From assembly GCA_022414725.1 (NCBI GenBank), contig CM039462.1, positions 9,599,384 to 9,663,383 of the forward strand: a DNA stretch of 64,000 bases, given 5' to 3'. This document shows, one piece after another, positions 12,020 to 22,149 of this stretch (the stretch's first letter is position 1; the number at the start of each line of letters is the position of its first letter). The notes below the pieces were generated by a model, which did not search any database, was not told the origin of the DNA, and worked only from the letters and a program-made list of their open reading frames with translations. Position numbers and translations under genes: made by a program. The stretch is from Microglena sp. YARC. Lineage: Eukaryota > Chlorophyta > Chlorophyceae > Chlamydomonadales > Chlamydomonadaceae.

Positions 12020-12430
12020 CTCACCTTCACCCTGCGGCCCCCCTCCCATCACCTTCACCCTGCAGCCCCCCTCTCATCACCTCCACTCTGCAGAACCCCT
12101 TCACATCTCTGCAGCCCCCCTCTCATCACCTCCACTCTGCAGAACCCCTTCACATCTCTGCAGCCCCCCTCTCATCACCTCCACTCTGCAGAACCCCTTC
12201 ACATCTCTGCAGCCCCCCTCTCATCACCTTCACCCTGCAGCCCCCCTCTTATCACTTTCACTCTGCAGAACCCCTTCACATCTCTGCAGCCCCCCTCTCA
12301 TCACCTTCACCCTGCAGCCCCCCTCTCATCACCTCCACTCTGCAGAAACCCCTTCACATCTCTGCAGCCCCCCTCTCATCACCTCCACTCTGCAGAACCC
12401 CTTCACATCTCTGCAGCCCCCCTCTCACCC
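12020..12430. repeat. 49-bp minisatellite (ctctgcagccccc...)
   Basis: About eight copies of a 49-bp unit containing tctgcagcccccctctcat, mixed with a shorter variant (caccttcaccctgcag). PstI-type ctgcag occurs twice per unit. All forward frames stay open because stops are absent from the unit. No protein function is inferred. Confidence 0.9.
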
Positions 12431-12489
12431 AAAATGCGCCCTTTCCAGCTCAATAGAAGGGTGCCAAAGAACCCCCAAATTAGCAGCGA

Positions 12490-13025
12490 AAGCGTGATCA
12501 AAGAAACAAATATTGAAATGTGGAAAATGTGAAACATGTGATCAAAGAAACGAATGTTAGAAAGCGTGATCAAAGAAACACTTATTGAAATGTTGAAATG
12601 TTGAAATGTGAAAAATGTGATCAAAGAAACGAATGTTGGAAAGCCTGATCAAAGAAACGCTTATTGAAGTGTGGACAAATGATGAAAATGTGATCAAAGA
12701 AACGCTTATTGAAATGTGGACACATGATAAAAATGTGATCAAAGAAACGCTTATTAAAATGTGGACACATGATGAAAATGTGATCAAAGAAACGCTTATT
12801 GAAATGTGGACACATGATGAAAATGTGATCAAAGAAACGCTTATTGAAATGTGGACACATGATGAAAATGTGATCAAAGAAACGCTTATTGAAATGTGCA
12901 CACAAGTGGAAAATGTGATCAAAGAAACAAATATTGAGATGTTGAAAATGTGGAAATGTGATCAAAGAATCAATTATTGAAATGTTGGAAAATCTGAAAA
13001 ATGTGATAAAAGAAACAAATGTTGG
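12490..13025. repeat. 45-bp minisatellite (gtgatcaaagaaacg...)
   Basis: About eleven units, with the central seven or so exactly 45 bp. Because 45 is a multiple of 3, plus (ETLIEMWTHDENVIK) and minus frames both stay open. The flanking units vary in length (about 33-40 bp), break the frame, and carry stops. I therefore read this as non-coding satellite sequence. Confidence 0.85.
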
Positions 13026-14360
13026 AACACTTCATGTTTTAGCGAAGTGCCCAATGCACTGTGGTACTTTCTATGCAAATTCGGTGGGTCTTTAGCACCC
13101 TTTATGCAACCTTTCAGCACCCTTCCCACCCAGAATGCACCCTTATAAGTTATAAGCCAAATAAAAGGGTGCACTAGTAGAACACTAGTAAAATAACAAC
13201 GAAAATCTCCTGGTTGTGGTTGCTTTTAAAGGGTAAGTCGTCAGTTGATTTACCGGCTGATGTTATTGGGCCAAAACAAGGGTCTAATTGTCATAGTCAT
13301 CAATCTTGTGCTGCACCGCCTTCTTTGATACCTCAATAAAAAAAAGTGATTTGTTTGAGTTAACATTTTCCTGGAAATCATGTATTTACTGCCGAAGACG
13401 GCGAGCAGCCAAATTGCTGGCTGAAGCTATGTTGGGTTAATTTACTAGTGGACCCAGGAGTATCTCCCCCCCCCCCCGCCACACACACACACACACACAC
13501 ACAGAAACAAAAACAAAGGTGCTCAGAATGACGTGAAAATAAGCTCAAAACATAGCCGTGAATGATGCCATTAAAGCCCCATTCCCAGGAAAGATCGATC
13601 GGCCTTGCTGAAAATTTGGAGGCCTGGGCGCCTCCTGGTGGCCCACCAAATTTACCCTAATTTACCCTGGTGGCCCACCAATTTTACCCCCTAATTTACC
13701 CAAATTTACCCAAATTTACCCTGGTGGCCCACCAAATTTACCCACAAAATTTACCCTGGGATAGACGCATCACTATCACTGATATTTAGCTTTTAGTCAG
13801 ATAGTATTTATCACTGCTACTTTGGGGGGTCTATCTCTGGCACCTTTAGCTTGGCTTGAAAGGGTGCATTATGCGTGAGATGGGAGTTGGTACACTCTTC
13901 TGTTCAATTCAAAACTATATCTAGATATCTGAGATATCTGAGATATCCGATATACTGATTGCCTAGTGATACCAATTTCTGAAAAATATTGAGGACCGGT
14001 AGTTTAAAGAGGGTGCAGCTGAGGGACTATCAAGGAAGGATCTGAACAACATTTTGATACTTGCCAACATTTTCAGCAATAGGTCTACCTATTTTCAATT
14101 GGTGATGATGATAATTTTTGTTTTTTTCCTGGAGCCCTACTGGACTCCAAATTTGCCCTCTGGCTTTACAGTGGGGTGGGGGGAGGGGGGGAGGGGGAGC
14201 ATGAGCTATTTCACAAACAAATAGGACTTCACAATTTATACTAGAAGTGCAACAGGCAATTGATAAAAATTATAGGGCACTGCACGTTTACAGTGAGCCA
14301 GTGAGTAACAATTATTAACAACTGAGGTGAGAGACTGAAAAACAGCATGCATGCTCACAA
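13025..14360. other. Unassigned AT-rich interval with a short local repeat
   Basis: No gene is recognised. 13640-13760 carries a local repeat of tggcccaccaaatttaccc. The stretch gacggcgagcagccaa at about 13398-13413 recurs, diverged, near 15438 and, inverted, near 38100, so part of this interval belongs to a dispersed repeat. 13470-13502 has a C run and (AC)n. Confidence 0.5.
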
Positions 14361-15015
14361 CGTGGAGTGCCTCAGAGCCTCACCGCAGTTATGAACTCGT
14401 CAGAATCTTCTTCAGGAGCTCAGGAGCGTAGGGTATTTTTTCTTTGGCCGCAGCAAAGATTTCTTTGGCCACACCCAGCCACGGCAAAGAAATCCTCCTA
14501 CGCGAATTCTCATTCCCAGAGCCATCGTCGCCCCTGTTTGCGTTCGAGGGGCTCGATGAACCTTGAGCAAGCCCAGGGCGCGTTTAAGCATAAGCAAGCA
14601 ACGCGAAAAAATGGCTTTGCGTAACGGGGGAGTGGTAGAGATAGAAGGTGGACAGAGATACGGTTTAAGGGCTGTTAAATATATTTTAGCGGTCCAAGAT
14701 TTGACTGGTCCCAAGGTTTTGTCGAGACAGAAGCGAAGCGCGCAAGTAAGCCAGGTCTGATCGGTCCCGAATTCATTATTTGGTGGAATCTAGTTCCAGT
14801 CCTTTACCCTATCTGCTGGAAAGTATGGCTCTCAAATTTGGCACACTGGTCACATTCAACATCTTCTGGGGCGACCAAATGAGAGCCAGAGACCAAATAG
14901 CATCTACACTTATTAATATGAGACATGCTGGATTTACGAAGGTGTCCTGGGAGTGAAGCAATCTGTCTCCCAACTCCTTCAGGGCGAGAGCCCCTAGGGT
15001 CTGTTTATTTGCTTG
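14360..15015 (+). other. Unassigned sequence with one short open frame
   Basis: A GC-richer patch. An ATG at 14611 opens a 49-codon frame (MALRNGGVVEIEGGQRYGL...) ending at 14760. It is complex in composition but short, and no domain is recognised. 14440-14490 has an imperfect inverted repeat (ctttggccgcagcaaag / ctttggccacacccagcc...). Nothing else can be supported. Confidence 0.3.
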
Positions 15016-15114
15016 TGCGACGAAGCCTGGCACGTCAGCCAACTGTATCCTAACTAAATGGCTTCGGTCCGCATCATTCCGTTGTCGCCTGTCGTCCCAA
15101 TAGCCAACACTCTC

Positions 15115-15131
15115 TTTCTTGCGCAGGGGCC

Positions 15132-15163
<32 letters not shown>

Positions 15164-15229
15164 ACAGATGTTCTCGAGACGTCTACAACCTCTGGTTTTC
15201 GAGTTCCCTCTTTGTAACTTATATTATTG
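15115..15229 (-). mobile_element. U6 snRNA-derived insertion flanked by 16-bp TSD
   Basis: AATAGCCAACACTCTC is present on both sides (15099-15114 and 15230-15245), inside the family-H repeat. The intervening 115 bp contain a near-perfect U6 snRNA core. A 16-bp duplication of the target is typical of LINE-type target-primed reverse transcription, so this is read as a retroposed U6 pseudogene with about 49 extra bases (15181-15229) beyond the U6 5' end. Confidence 0.7.
15118..15180 (-). ncRNA. U6 snRNA retropseudogene, 3'-truncated
   Basis: Read on the minus strand, the segment keeps the U6 hallmarks in order: a 5' stem-like GTCTCGAGAAC, the conserved TTAAAATTGGAACGATACAG, the ACAGAGA box used in 5' splice-site recognition, AAGATTAGCATGGCCCCTG (including AGC, which pairs with U4 and U2), and GCGCAAG. 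The sequence then leaves U6 and runs into AAA and the target duplication, so the 3' internal stem-loop and tail are missing. A working U6 needs these, so it is called a pseudogene. Confidence 0.8.
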
Positions 15230-15289
15230 AATAGCCAACACTCTCCGCCATTTTCCGCGTCGCTTATTTCGCTGCCTAGGACTTGTTTC

Positions 15290-16035
15290 TGTATTACGAT
15301 ATGATTTTATCGTCCAGACAGGTTCAGAAGATTTTTTTTTACCGGAATTAAATGATAAAAAGAAAAGAAAAATGGAAGAAATGCAAAACGTCCGTGTTTA
15401 CATTTTCCCTGGCAGTTCTATTTTTTTATTACCATAGACGACGAGCAGCCAAGTTTCTGTCTGAGGCTATGTATCGGTACCAGTAAACATGTTCATGTTC
15501 AAGAATCTTGACAGGCCATGTCAGGGATTGAACACGTGTTCAGCAGTTTGTATGATGCGTGTATCGTACATTTGTAGAGTGTCGAAGGCAAGCCAAAAGT
15601 ATGATTATATTTTTTGTACTGTTTATCGGTCAGAAGAAGAGGAGGACAAAGATTGAGATTAAAAAAGTGATTTGTCCGCGTTTACATTTTCCTGTTTGCA
15701 CCTCTCGTTCAAATTCAAAATTTTAATCATGCGCTACATTTGTGCTTCAAATTCAAATTCTTAATAATGCGCTGCACTTCTGGTTTAAATTCATATTATA
15801 AATCATGAACTGCACTTTTGTTTGTTATCAAGATACTTCAGGAGGACCCCAAGCTCTGCTGACTGAGTGGCAACCAATTGTATTATCTGCGTCCTGCGAC
15901 GCAACTGACTCTTCGACGTTGCGTTTGCTATGGAGAACGCAGCTTCCTGAACAACCCTGGTTGTGATCCGTTGCAGTCGCAGTCCCTCTGAACACCTCTC
16001 TCACAACTCACAAGCGATTTACAATTCATATGTAG
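15290..16035. other. Unassigned AT-rich interval
   Basis: No gene is recognised. It contains diverged repeats of gtgtttacattttcc...acgacgagcagcc (about 15400-15445 and 15675-15695) and of ttcaaattcaaa..ttaataatgcgctgcactt (15700-15810), so it is probably decayed dispersed repeats. Confidence 0.45.
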
Positions 16036-16039
16036 ACTG

Positions 16040-16665
16040 TACAAATGTTCTAAACTATACACTTGTGTGCTGTCAGACGAGTAAAGAGTACACCATATCC
16101 AGTTGTGTGCTGTCAAAAGAGTAAAGAATACGCCATATCCAGTTGTGTGCTGTCAGACGAGTAAAGAGTACACCATATCCAGTTGTGTGCTGTCAAAAGA
16201 GTAAAGAGTACACCATATCCAGTTGTGTGCTGTCAGACGAGTAAAGAGTACACCATATCCAGTTGTGTGCTGTCAAAAGAGTAAAGAGTACACCATATCC
16301 AGTTGTGTGCTGTCAGACGAGAAAAGAGTACACCATATCCAGTTGTGTGCTGTCAAAAGAGTAAAGAATACGCCATATCCAGTTGTGTGCTGTCAGACGA
16401 GTAAAGAGTACACCATATCCAGTTGTATGCAGGCAGACGAGTAAAGAGTACACCATATCCAGTTGTGTGCTGTCAGACGAATAAAGAGTTCGCCATATCC
16501 AGTTGTGTGCTGTCAGACGAGTAAAGAGTACACCATATTCATTTGTGTGCTGTCAGACGAGTAAAGGGTACACCATATCCAGTTGTGTGCTGTCAGAAGA
16601 GTAAAGAGTACACCATATTCAGTTTTGTGCTTTCAGAAGAGTAAAGAGTACACCATGTCTAAATA
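16040..16665. repeat. 40-bp minisatellite (gtaaagagtacaccatatcc...)
   Basis: About sixteen copies of a 40-bp unit, gtaaagagtacaccatatcc + agttgtgtgctgtcagacga. In the first half, units ending cagacga alternate with units ending caaaaga, which gives an 80-bp higher-order period. Later units use only the first type. There are no unique spacers, so it is not a CRISPR-like array. Confidence 0.95.
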
Positions 16666-16696
16666 CATATGGTAGTCAGATATGGGTTCCTGGTAG

Positions 16697-17075
16697 CACT
16701 GTCATTTTTGGGCTACGCATGGCATCTTCCAGCCAGCTCAAACAGCCAGCCACTGGGTCTAGCCTAAAGCTTTTACTTGCATTGAAATGCCCGTAATGTA
16801 AGCTTTCAGATGCACTAGCTAGCCCCAGATTTGGACCAAGGATGGGGGGAAGGAGCTGCCTAGAAGCTGACATAGCTTTAATTTCAGCTTCGACCAGCAG
16901 CAGCTTCTAGGCAGCTCCCTGAGCCAGCCGCTGGGCTCAACCGCAAGATCTCAACACTATTGAAAAGACGATTCTGTCAGTTTCCACACACACTTTATTT
17001 CTATATGTTTTGGCTGGGTAGCAAGCCAAGGGAGCTGACTAGAAGCTGCTACGCGTAGCTGAAACTAACAAAGCA
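16697..17075. repeat. Palindromic dispersed repeat (cagcttctaggcagct family), copy 1
   Basis: It starts CACTGTCATTTTTGGG and contains facing copies of cagcttctaggcagctcc and its complement, with ccagccactggg between them. Two complementary element halves lie head to head around 16880-16915. Related copies are at 38765-38965, 39178-39373 and 63500-63705. It is non-coding and probably a MITE-like foldback element. Confidence 0.6.
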
Positions 17076-17094
17076 AGCCAAAAGGATGAGGTCT

Positions 17095-18410
17095 AATGAA
17101 TTCTTAGGGCCCCATGCCCCTACTGCTTGCTCTCAGTGAGGGTGGAGCCAAGCGAGAGTCCGAGGTCTGAGGAGGTATAAGGGCCACATGCACCTACCGC
17201 CAGGGTACTTCAAATGGCCAAATTGGCCAGCGCTTTAGCGTACTTGAAAACAAAAAACTGCGCTTTGTAGTGCAAAAAGCGCAAAAATTGCTTGCAGCGC
17301 CCACAAGGGGTTGCAAAAACTGCGCTTATAGCACAGAGGGGGTCAAAGTCAGCGCTCAAAAGCGCAAAAGCGCGCGCTTTGAATTACCCTGGCACCTACC
17401 GCTTGCTCTCTGAGAGGGCGGCGCCCAGCGAGAGTACGAGCTCTGATGAATTCTGCCGAGGTGTAAGGGCCCCATGCCCCTACTGCTTGCTCTCAGTGAG
17501 GGTGGCTCCACGCTAGAGTCCGAGGTCTGGTGAGGCCTGAGAGCCCCATGCCCATACTGCTCACTGTCAGGGAAGGTGGGGCCACGCGAGAGTCCGAGGT
17601 CTGATGAGGTCTGATGAGGTGTAAGGGCCACATGCACCTACCGCTTGCTCTCTGGGAGGGTGGCGCTACGCGAGAGGCCGGGGTCTGATGAGGACCAAGG
17701 GCCCCATGACCTTACTGCTCGCTGACAGAAGGGTGGTGCGACGCGAGAGTCCGAGATGTGACGAGGTCTGATGAGTTCTTAGGGCCCCATGCCCCTACTG
17801 CTTGCTCTCAGTGAGGGTGGCTCCACGTGAGAGCCCAGGGTCCTGTGAGGTCCAAGGGCCCCATGACCTTCCTGCTTGCTGACTGAAGGGTGGCGCCACG
17901 CGAGAGTCCCAGAAGTGATGAGGTCTGATGAGTTCTAAGCGCCCCATGCCCCTACTGCTTGCTCTCAGTGAGGGTGGCTCCACGCGAGAGTCCGAGGTCT
18001 GGTGAGGCCTGAGAGCTCCATGCCCATACTGCTCACTGTCAGGGAGGGTGGCGCCACGCGAGTGTCTGGGGTCTAATGAGGTCGGGTGAGATCTGATGAG
18101 GTCCAAGGGTCCCATGCCCATACTGCTTGCTGTCAGGGAGGTTGGTGCCACGCTAGAGTCCCAGGTCTGATGCGGCCCGGTGAGGTCTGATGAGGTGTAA
18201 GGGCCCCATGCACATACTGCTTGCTGTCAGGGAGGGTGGCGCCACGCCAGAGTCCCAGGTCTGATGCGGCCCGGTGAGGTCTGATGAGGTGTAAGGGTCC
18301 CATGCACATACTGCTTGCTGTCAGGGAGGGTGGCTCCACACCAGAGTCCGAGGTCTGATGAGGTCTGATGAGGTGTAAGGGCCACATGCCTATATTGCTT
18401 GCTCTTGGGT
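17095..18410. repeat. ~80-105-bp GC-rich tandem array
   Basis: Units contain gggccccatgcccctactg, cttgctctcagtgagggtgg, cgcgagagtccgaggtctga and repeats of tgatgaggtc. Unit length varies with the number of tgatgaggtc steps. A MITE interrupts the array at 17201. Minus-strand frames (Ser/Pro/His/Arg-rich, e.g. 17795-18151) are open only by composition. Confidence 0.85.
17201..17391. mobile_element. MITE copy 1, terminal inverted repeats, 11-bp flanking repeat
   Basis: A 191-bp element starts CAGGGTACTTCAAA and ends TTTGAATTACCCTG, a 14-bp TIR with one mismatch. It is flanked by GCACCTACCGC on both sides (17190-17200 and 17392-17402), where the undisturbed array has a single copy, so it is a real insertion. 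The interior is a series of gcgctttagcgcac / tgcgctttgtagtgcaaaa palindromes with no coding capacity. CAGGG ends resemble hAT elements, which make 8-bp duplications. An 11-bp direct repeat is longer than expected and could also fit Mutator-type elements. Confidence 0.8.
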
Positions 18411-18474
18411 TAATGGGTCTTCCTCTGTACACATTATATAAGAAGGGTGGTGTTAACAATAGATGGTGTGTATA

Positions 18475-19380
18475 CAGGTAACATATGTAATAACTGATTA
18501 TTAGGTCATGCAGACTTGGCTTGGCTTGGCCGGCCAACGGCCGAATGCAATACTGATGGTGTATATTCAGGTAACATATGTAATGACTGATTGTCAGGAC
18601 ATGCGGACTTGGCTTGGCTTGGCCGGCCCACGGCCGAATGCAATACTGATGGTGTATATTCAGGGAACACATGTAATGACTGATTATTAGGACATGCAGA
18701 CTTGGCTTGGCTTGGCCGGCCCACGGCCGAATGCAATACTGGTGGTGTATATTCAGGTAACATATGTAATGACTGATTGTCAGGACATGCGGACTTGGCT
18801 TGGCTTGGCCGGCCCACGGCCGAATGCAATACTGATGGTGTATATTCAGGGAACATATGTAATGACTGATTATTAGGACATGCAGACTTGGCTTGGCTTG
18901 GCCGGCCCACGGCCGAATGCAATACTGATGGTGTATATTCAGGGAACATATGTAATGACTGATTATTAGGACATGCAGACTTGGCTTGGCTTGGCCGGCC
19001 CACGGCCGAATGCAATACTGATGGTGTATATTCAGGGGACATATGTAATGACTGATTGTTAGGACATGCAGACTTGGCTTTGCTTGGCCGGCCCACGGCC
19101 GAATGCAATACTGGTGGTGTATATTCAGGTAACATATGTAATGACTGATTGTCAGGACATGCGGGCTTGGCTTGGCTTGGCCGGCCCATGGCCGAATGCA
19201 ATACTGATGGTGTATATTCAGGGAACATATGTAATGACTGATTATTAGGACATGCAGACTTGGCTTGGCTTGGCCGGCCCACGGCCGAATGCAATACTGA
19301 TGGTGTATATTCAGGGAACATATGTAATGACTGATTGTTAGGACATGCGGACTTGGCTTTGCTTGGCCGGCCCACGGCCG
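18475..19380. repeat. 93-bp minisatellite with ttggccggcccacggccgaa hairpin
   Basis: About ten copies of a 93-bp unit (31 codons). The minus frame 18506-19375 stays open for 289 codons as a 31-residue repeat (GRPSQAKSACPNNQSLHM...). The plus strand is open for 60 codons per two units. Units vary at catgcagac/catgcggac and ggcttggct/ggctttgct in a way that suggests duplication of two-unit blocks. No signal peptide, known domain or unique flanking coding sequence was found, so coding is possible but unsupported. Confidence 0.85.
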
Positions 19381-19438
19381 GGTCTACCTAAGCATTGCCA
19401 CTTGGAGGTTTTGGCCGTCCCGTAAAACAGTTGTGTCG

Positions 19439-19630
19439 TGTCAGCGGGTGAACTACAGGCACAGGCAGACAAGGACAAGGGCGGGGGAGGGAGTAAAACA
19501 CAGATGTGTTTGTGAGTGTGTGTGTGTGCAGGTGTGTGGGTGGGTGGGTGGTTTGGAGCATGTGGATCCTGCATTGCACAGACAGCAGCAGAAAAGGAGA
19601 GGGAGAGTGCCTGTAGTTCACCCGCTGACA
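19439..19630. repeat. 24-bp perfect inverted repeat with 144-bp loop
   Basis: The 24 bases at 19439-19462 (containing cagcgggtgaactacaggc) recur as their exact complement at 19607-19630. The loop holds (GT)n and a short unique sequence. Both arms read as an exon-like peptide (SAGELQA), once on each strand. No terminal duplication was seen. Confidence 0.75.
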
Positions 19631-19639
19631 TGTCGTCCT

Positions 19640-20040
19640 GGAAAGTGTCGTTTTTTTCTTTCGAGGAGCTGGAAAACTCGGCCACTTATCAAACTACACC
19701 CACAATAGCCAAAAGCGAGCTATGCATGAGACTCTAGTTTTGTTGCCTGGCTGTTATATGGAATCTTAGCTGGGGGTTAGTTAATGGTCGATGAAGTCAT
19801 TTTCAGCTGTACTGTATCGCACCCAACGAAGAATCATGCGCGCATTCCAGCACCCCTGAAGTCCCACCATGCACGCACGAGGGCCGACCATTAGGGGGCC
19901 CCGCCGCTGGTGTGGTGGTGGGTGGGTGGGGTGGGGTGGGGTGGTGGTGGGGTGGGTGTCTGGTGGCCCGGGCCGGGCACCCTGCTATTTTGCTCTGCTT
20001 CCGCACTTGTTCAGAGGCTGGTTGACGAGATAGGTTGCAG
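19640..20040. other. Unassigned interval with GGTG-rich tract
   Basis: No gene is recognised. 19910-19965 is ggtgggtggggtgg-rich. The segment cttgttcagaggctggttgacgaga at about 20007-20031 is repeated at 21407-21430 (tgttcagaggctggttgacaag), so the 14-bp array that follows lies between two copies of a short sequence. Confidence 0.5.
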
Positions 20041-20069
20041 CAATGAAACAAGAGGAAACAAGCAAGGAA

Positions 20070-21410
20070 GTTGTGGTTGTGGTGGTGAGGTGGTTGTGGT
20101 GTGGTGGTTGTGGTGAGGTGGTTGTGGTGTGTTGGTTGTGGTGTGTTGGTTGTGGTGTGTTGGTTGTGGTGTGTTGGTTGTGGTGTGTTGGTTGTGGAGT
20201 GGTGGTTGTGGTGTGGTGGTTGTGGTGTGGTGGTTGTGGTGTGTTGGTTGTGGTGTGATGGTTGTGGTGTGATGGTTGTGGTGTGATGGTTGTGGTGTGG
20301 TGGTTGTGGTGTAATGGTCGTGGTGTGGTGGTTGTGGTGTGATGGTTGTGGTGTGGTGGTTGTGGTTGTGTGGTAGTGGTGTGGTGGTTGTGGTGTGGTG
20401 GTTGTGGTGTGATGGATGTGGTGTGGTGGTTGTGGTGTGGTGGTTGTGGTGTGTGTGGTTGTGTGTGTTGTGGTGTGGTGTGGTGTGGTGGTTGTGGTGT
20501 GGTGGTTGTGGTGTGGTGGTTGTGGTGTGGTGTTGTGGTGTGGTGGTTGTGTGTGTGTGGTGTGGTGGTGGTGTGGTGTGGTGGTTGTGGTGTGGTGGTT
20601 GTGGTGTGGTGGTTGTGGTGTGGTGGTTGTGGTGTGGTGGTTGTGGTGTGGTGGTTGTGGTGTGGTGGTTGTGGTGTGGTGGTTGTGGTGTGGTGGTTGT
20701 GGTGTGGTGGTTGTGGTGTGGTGGTTGTGGTGTGGTGGTTGTGGTGTGGTGGTTGTGGTGTGGTGGTTGTGGTGTGGTGGTTGTGGTGTGGTGGTTGTGG
20801 TGTGGTGGTTGTGGTGTGGTGGTTGTGGTGTGGTGTGTGGTGTGTGGTGTGGTGTGGTGGTTGTGGTGTGGTGGTTGTGGTGTGGTGGTGGTGTGGTGGT
20901 GGTTGTGGTGTGGTGGTTGTGGTGTGGTGTGTGTGTGGTGTTGTGGTGTGGTGGTGTGGTGTGGTGTGGTGGTGTGGTGTGGGTGGTGGTGTTGGTTGTG
21001 GTGTGGTGGTTGTGGTGTGTGGTTGTGGTGTGTGGTTGTGGTGTGGTGTTGGTGGTGGTTGTGGTGTGGTGGTTGTGGTGTGGTGGTTGTGGTGTGGTGG
21101 TTGTGGTGTGGTGGTTGTGGTGTGGTGGTTGTGGTGTGGTTGTGGTGCGTGTGGTGGTTGTGGTGTGGTGGTTGTGGTTGTGGTGTGGTGGTTGTGGTGT
21201 GGTGGTTGTGGTGTGGTGGTTGTGGTGTGGTGGTTGTGGTGTGGTGGTTGTGGTGTGGTGGTTGTGGTGTGGTGTGGTTGTGGTATGGTGTGTTGTGGTG
21301 TGGTGGTGGGTGGTGAGGTGGTTGTGGCCAACCTGGCAAGAGGGTGGCAGGGTATTGTGGTTGCGGTGTGGTGGTAGTGGTGGTTGTGGTGTGGTGGTTG
21401 TGATTGTTGT
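20070..21410. repeat. 14-bp minisatellite (tggttgtggtgtgg)n
   Basis: About 1.3 kb of a 14-bp unit. Because 14 is not a multiple of 3, all three frames give the same 14-residue cycle (WWLWCGGCGVVVVV on plus, TTTTTPQPPHHNHH on minus). Open frames of 300-490 codons on both strands follow automatically. The array is bounded by two copies of a cagaggctggttgac-containing segment. Confidence 0.95.
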
Positions 21411-21429
21411 TCAGAGGCTGGTTGACAAG

Positions 21430-21640
21430 TGGGAAAACAAGTTCAAACAGGAAGAAAATCAAGTTCAAACACCCGGCAAACAAGTTCAAACAGGAAGGAA
21501 ATCAAGTTCAAACACCCGGCAAACATGTTCAAACAGGGAGGAAAACAAGTTCAAACGGGAAGGAAAACAAGTTCAAACACCCGGCAAACAAGTTCAAACA
21601 GGGAGGAAAACAAGTTCAAACACAGGAGGGGGCAATTAGA
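21430..21640. repeat. ~23/46-bp repeat (caagttcaaacacccggcaaa)
   Basis: Nine or so units of aacaagttcaaac followed alternately by acccggcaa or agggaggaaa. The longest units are about 46 bp. It is adjacent to the end of the 14-bp array. Confidence 0.85.
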
Positions 21641-21749
21641 ATAACTTTATCGAACATCCTGCTACGTGGAATAACAATACTCGAATGTGAAAGGAGGGCC
21701 GATTTCCTGATGATTCCTGCCGGCCTCTGGAAAGGCCCAATTTGAGCCT

Positions 21750-21751
<2 letters not shown>

Positions 21752-21805
<54 letters not shown>
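21752..21805. repeat. 54-bp poly-C tract
   Basis: An uninterrupted run of 54 C. It stands at the same position relative to the following E4-like block as the shorter C runs at about 4999 and 11129. The homopolymer is therefore part of the dispersed unit. Confidence 0.9.
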
Positions 21806-22090
21806 AGGCCAAATCATATTTTTGGAACCTTTTTGCTTTACTGAGTGAGTCGTTTCAATTCGGACATCAACAAATCGAAGCATCATGGTGAGGTGAGTCC
21901 ATTGGCACTGGCACTGTCACGGTCATCATGCATCTTATATAGGGGTACCATGTGCTATGAGGCTTGACGAGGGGTACTACTTGAGAGGTACTGCTCGAGT
22001 TCACGTCGACTCTCAGGTGGCAAGATTGCTGTATTGCCATCCTAAGTTGCCTTCTCTAAAAATATAAATGCAATTTGTTGAGCAAAAAGT
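21806..22090. repeat. Dispersed block E4, copy 3
   Basis: It shares ttactgagtgagtcgtttcaa, gcatcatggtgaggtgagtccattggcac and ctcgagttcacg..gactctcag with 5040-5230, and less closely with 11190-11310. The minus frame is less well kept than in the other copies. Confidence 0.55.
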
Positions 22091-22149
22091 CTCGTCAGGA
22101 TCTTTTTTTTTTCCAGCTCTACATTGATACCACCCAACTTGACTGTTTA

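Larger units (their letters stand above)
15016..15265 (-). repeat. Dispersed repeat family H, copy 1 (interrupted)
   Basis: It shares gacgaagcc..gcacgtcagc and ccaacactctccgcca with copies at 26017-26180 (same strand) and 28897-29060 (opposite strand). It is interrupted by the U6-containing insertion at 15115-15229. No coding capacity is seen. The other copies end at a strong gggggctcccgcccccc hairpin, which is missing here. Confidence 0.6.

Noticed and set aside
12557..12980. 15-residue repeat frames on both strands of the 45-bp array
   Set aside because: Same reason: unit length is a multiple of three, and irregular flanking units break the frame.
15118..15180. Functional U6 snRNA gene
   Set aside because: It lacks the 3' third of U6 and lies within a 16-bp target duplication.
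16040..16665. Regular 40-bp array as a CRISPR
   Set aside because: No unique spacers between repeats, no cas genes, and a eukaryotic context.
18506..19375. 289-codon minus frame made of 31-residue repeats
   Set aside because: The unit is 93 bp, a multiple of three, and plus frames are open too. There is no start context, domain or unique coding flank. Kept only as a repeat.
19985..21639. Open frames of 325-492 codons on both strands (His/Pro/Thr-rich and Val/Trp/Gly/Cys-rich)
   Set aside because: A 14-bp repeat without stop triplets gives the same 14-residue cycle in all frames, so length here is no evidence of a gene.
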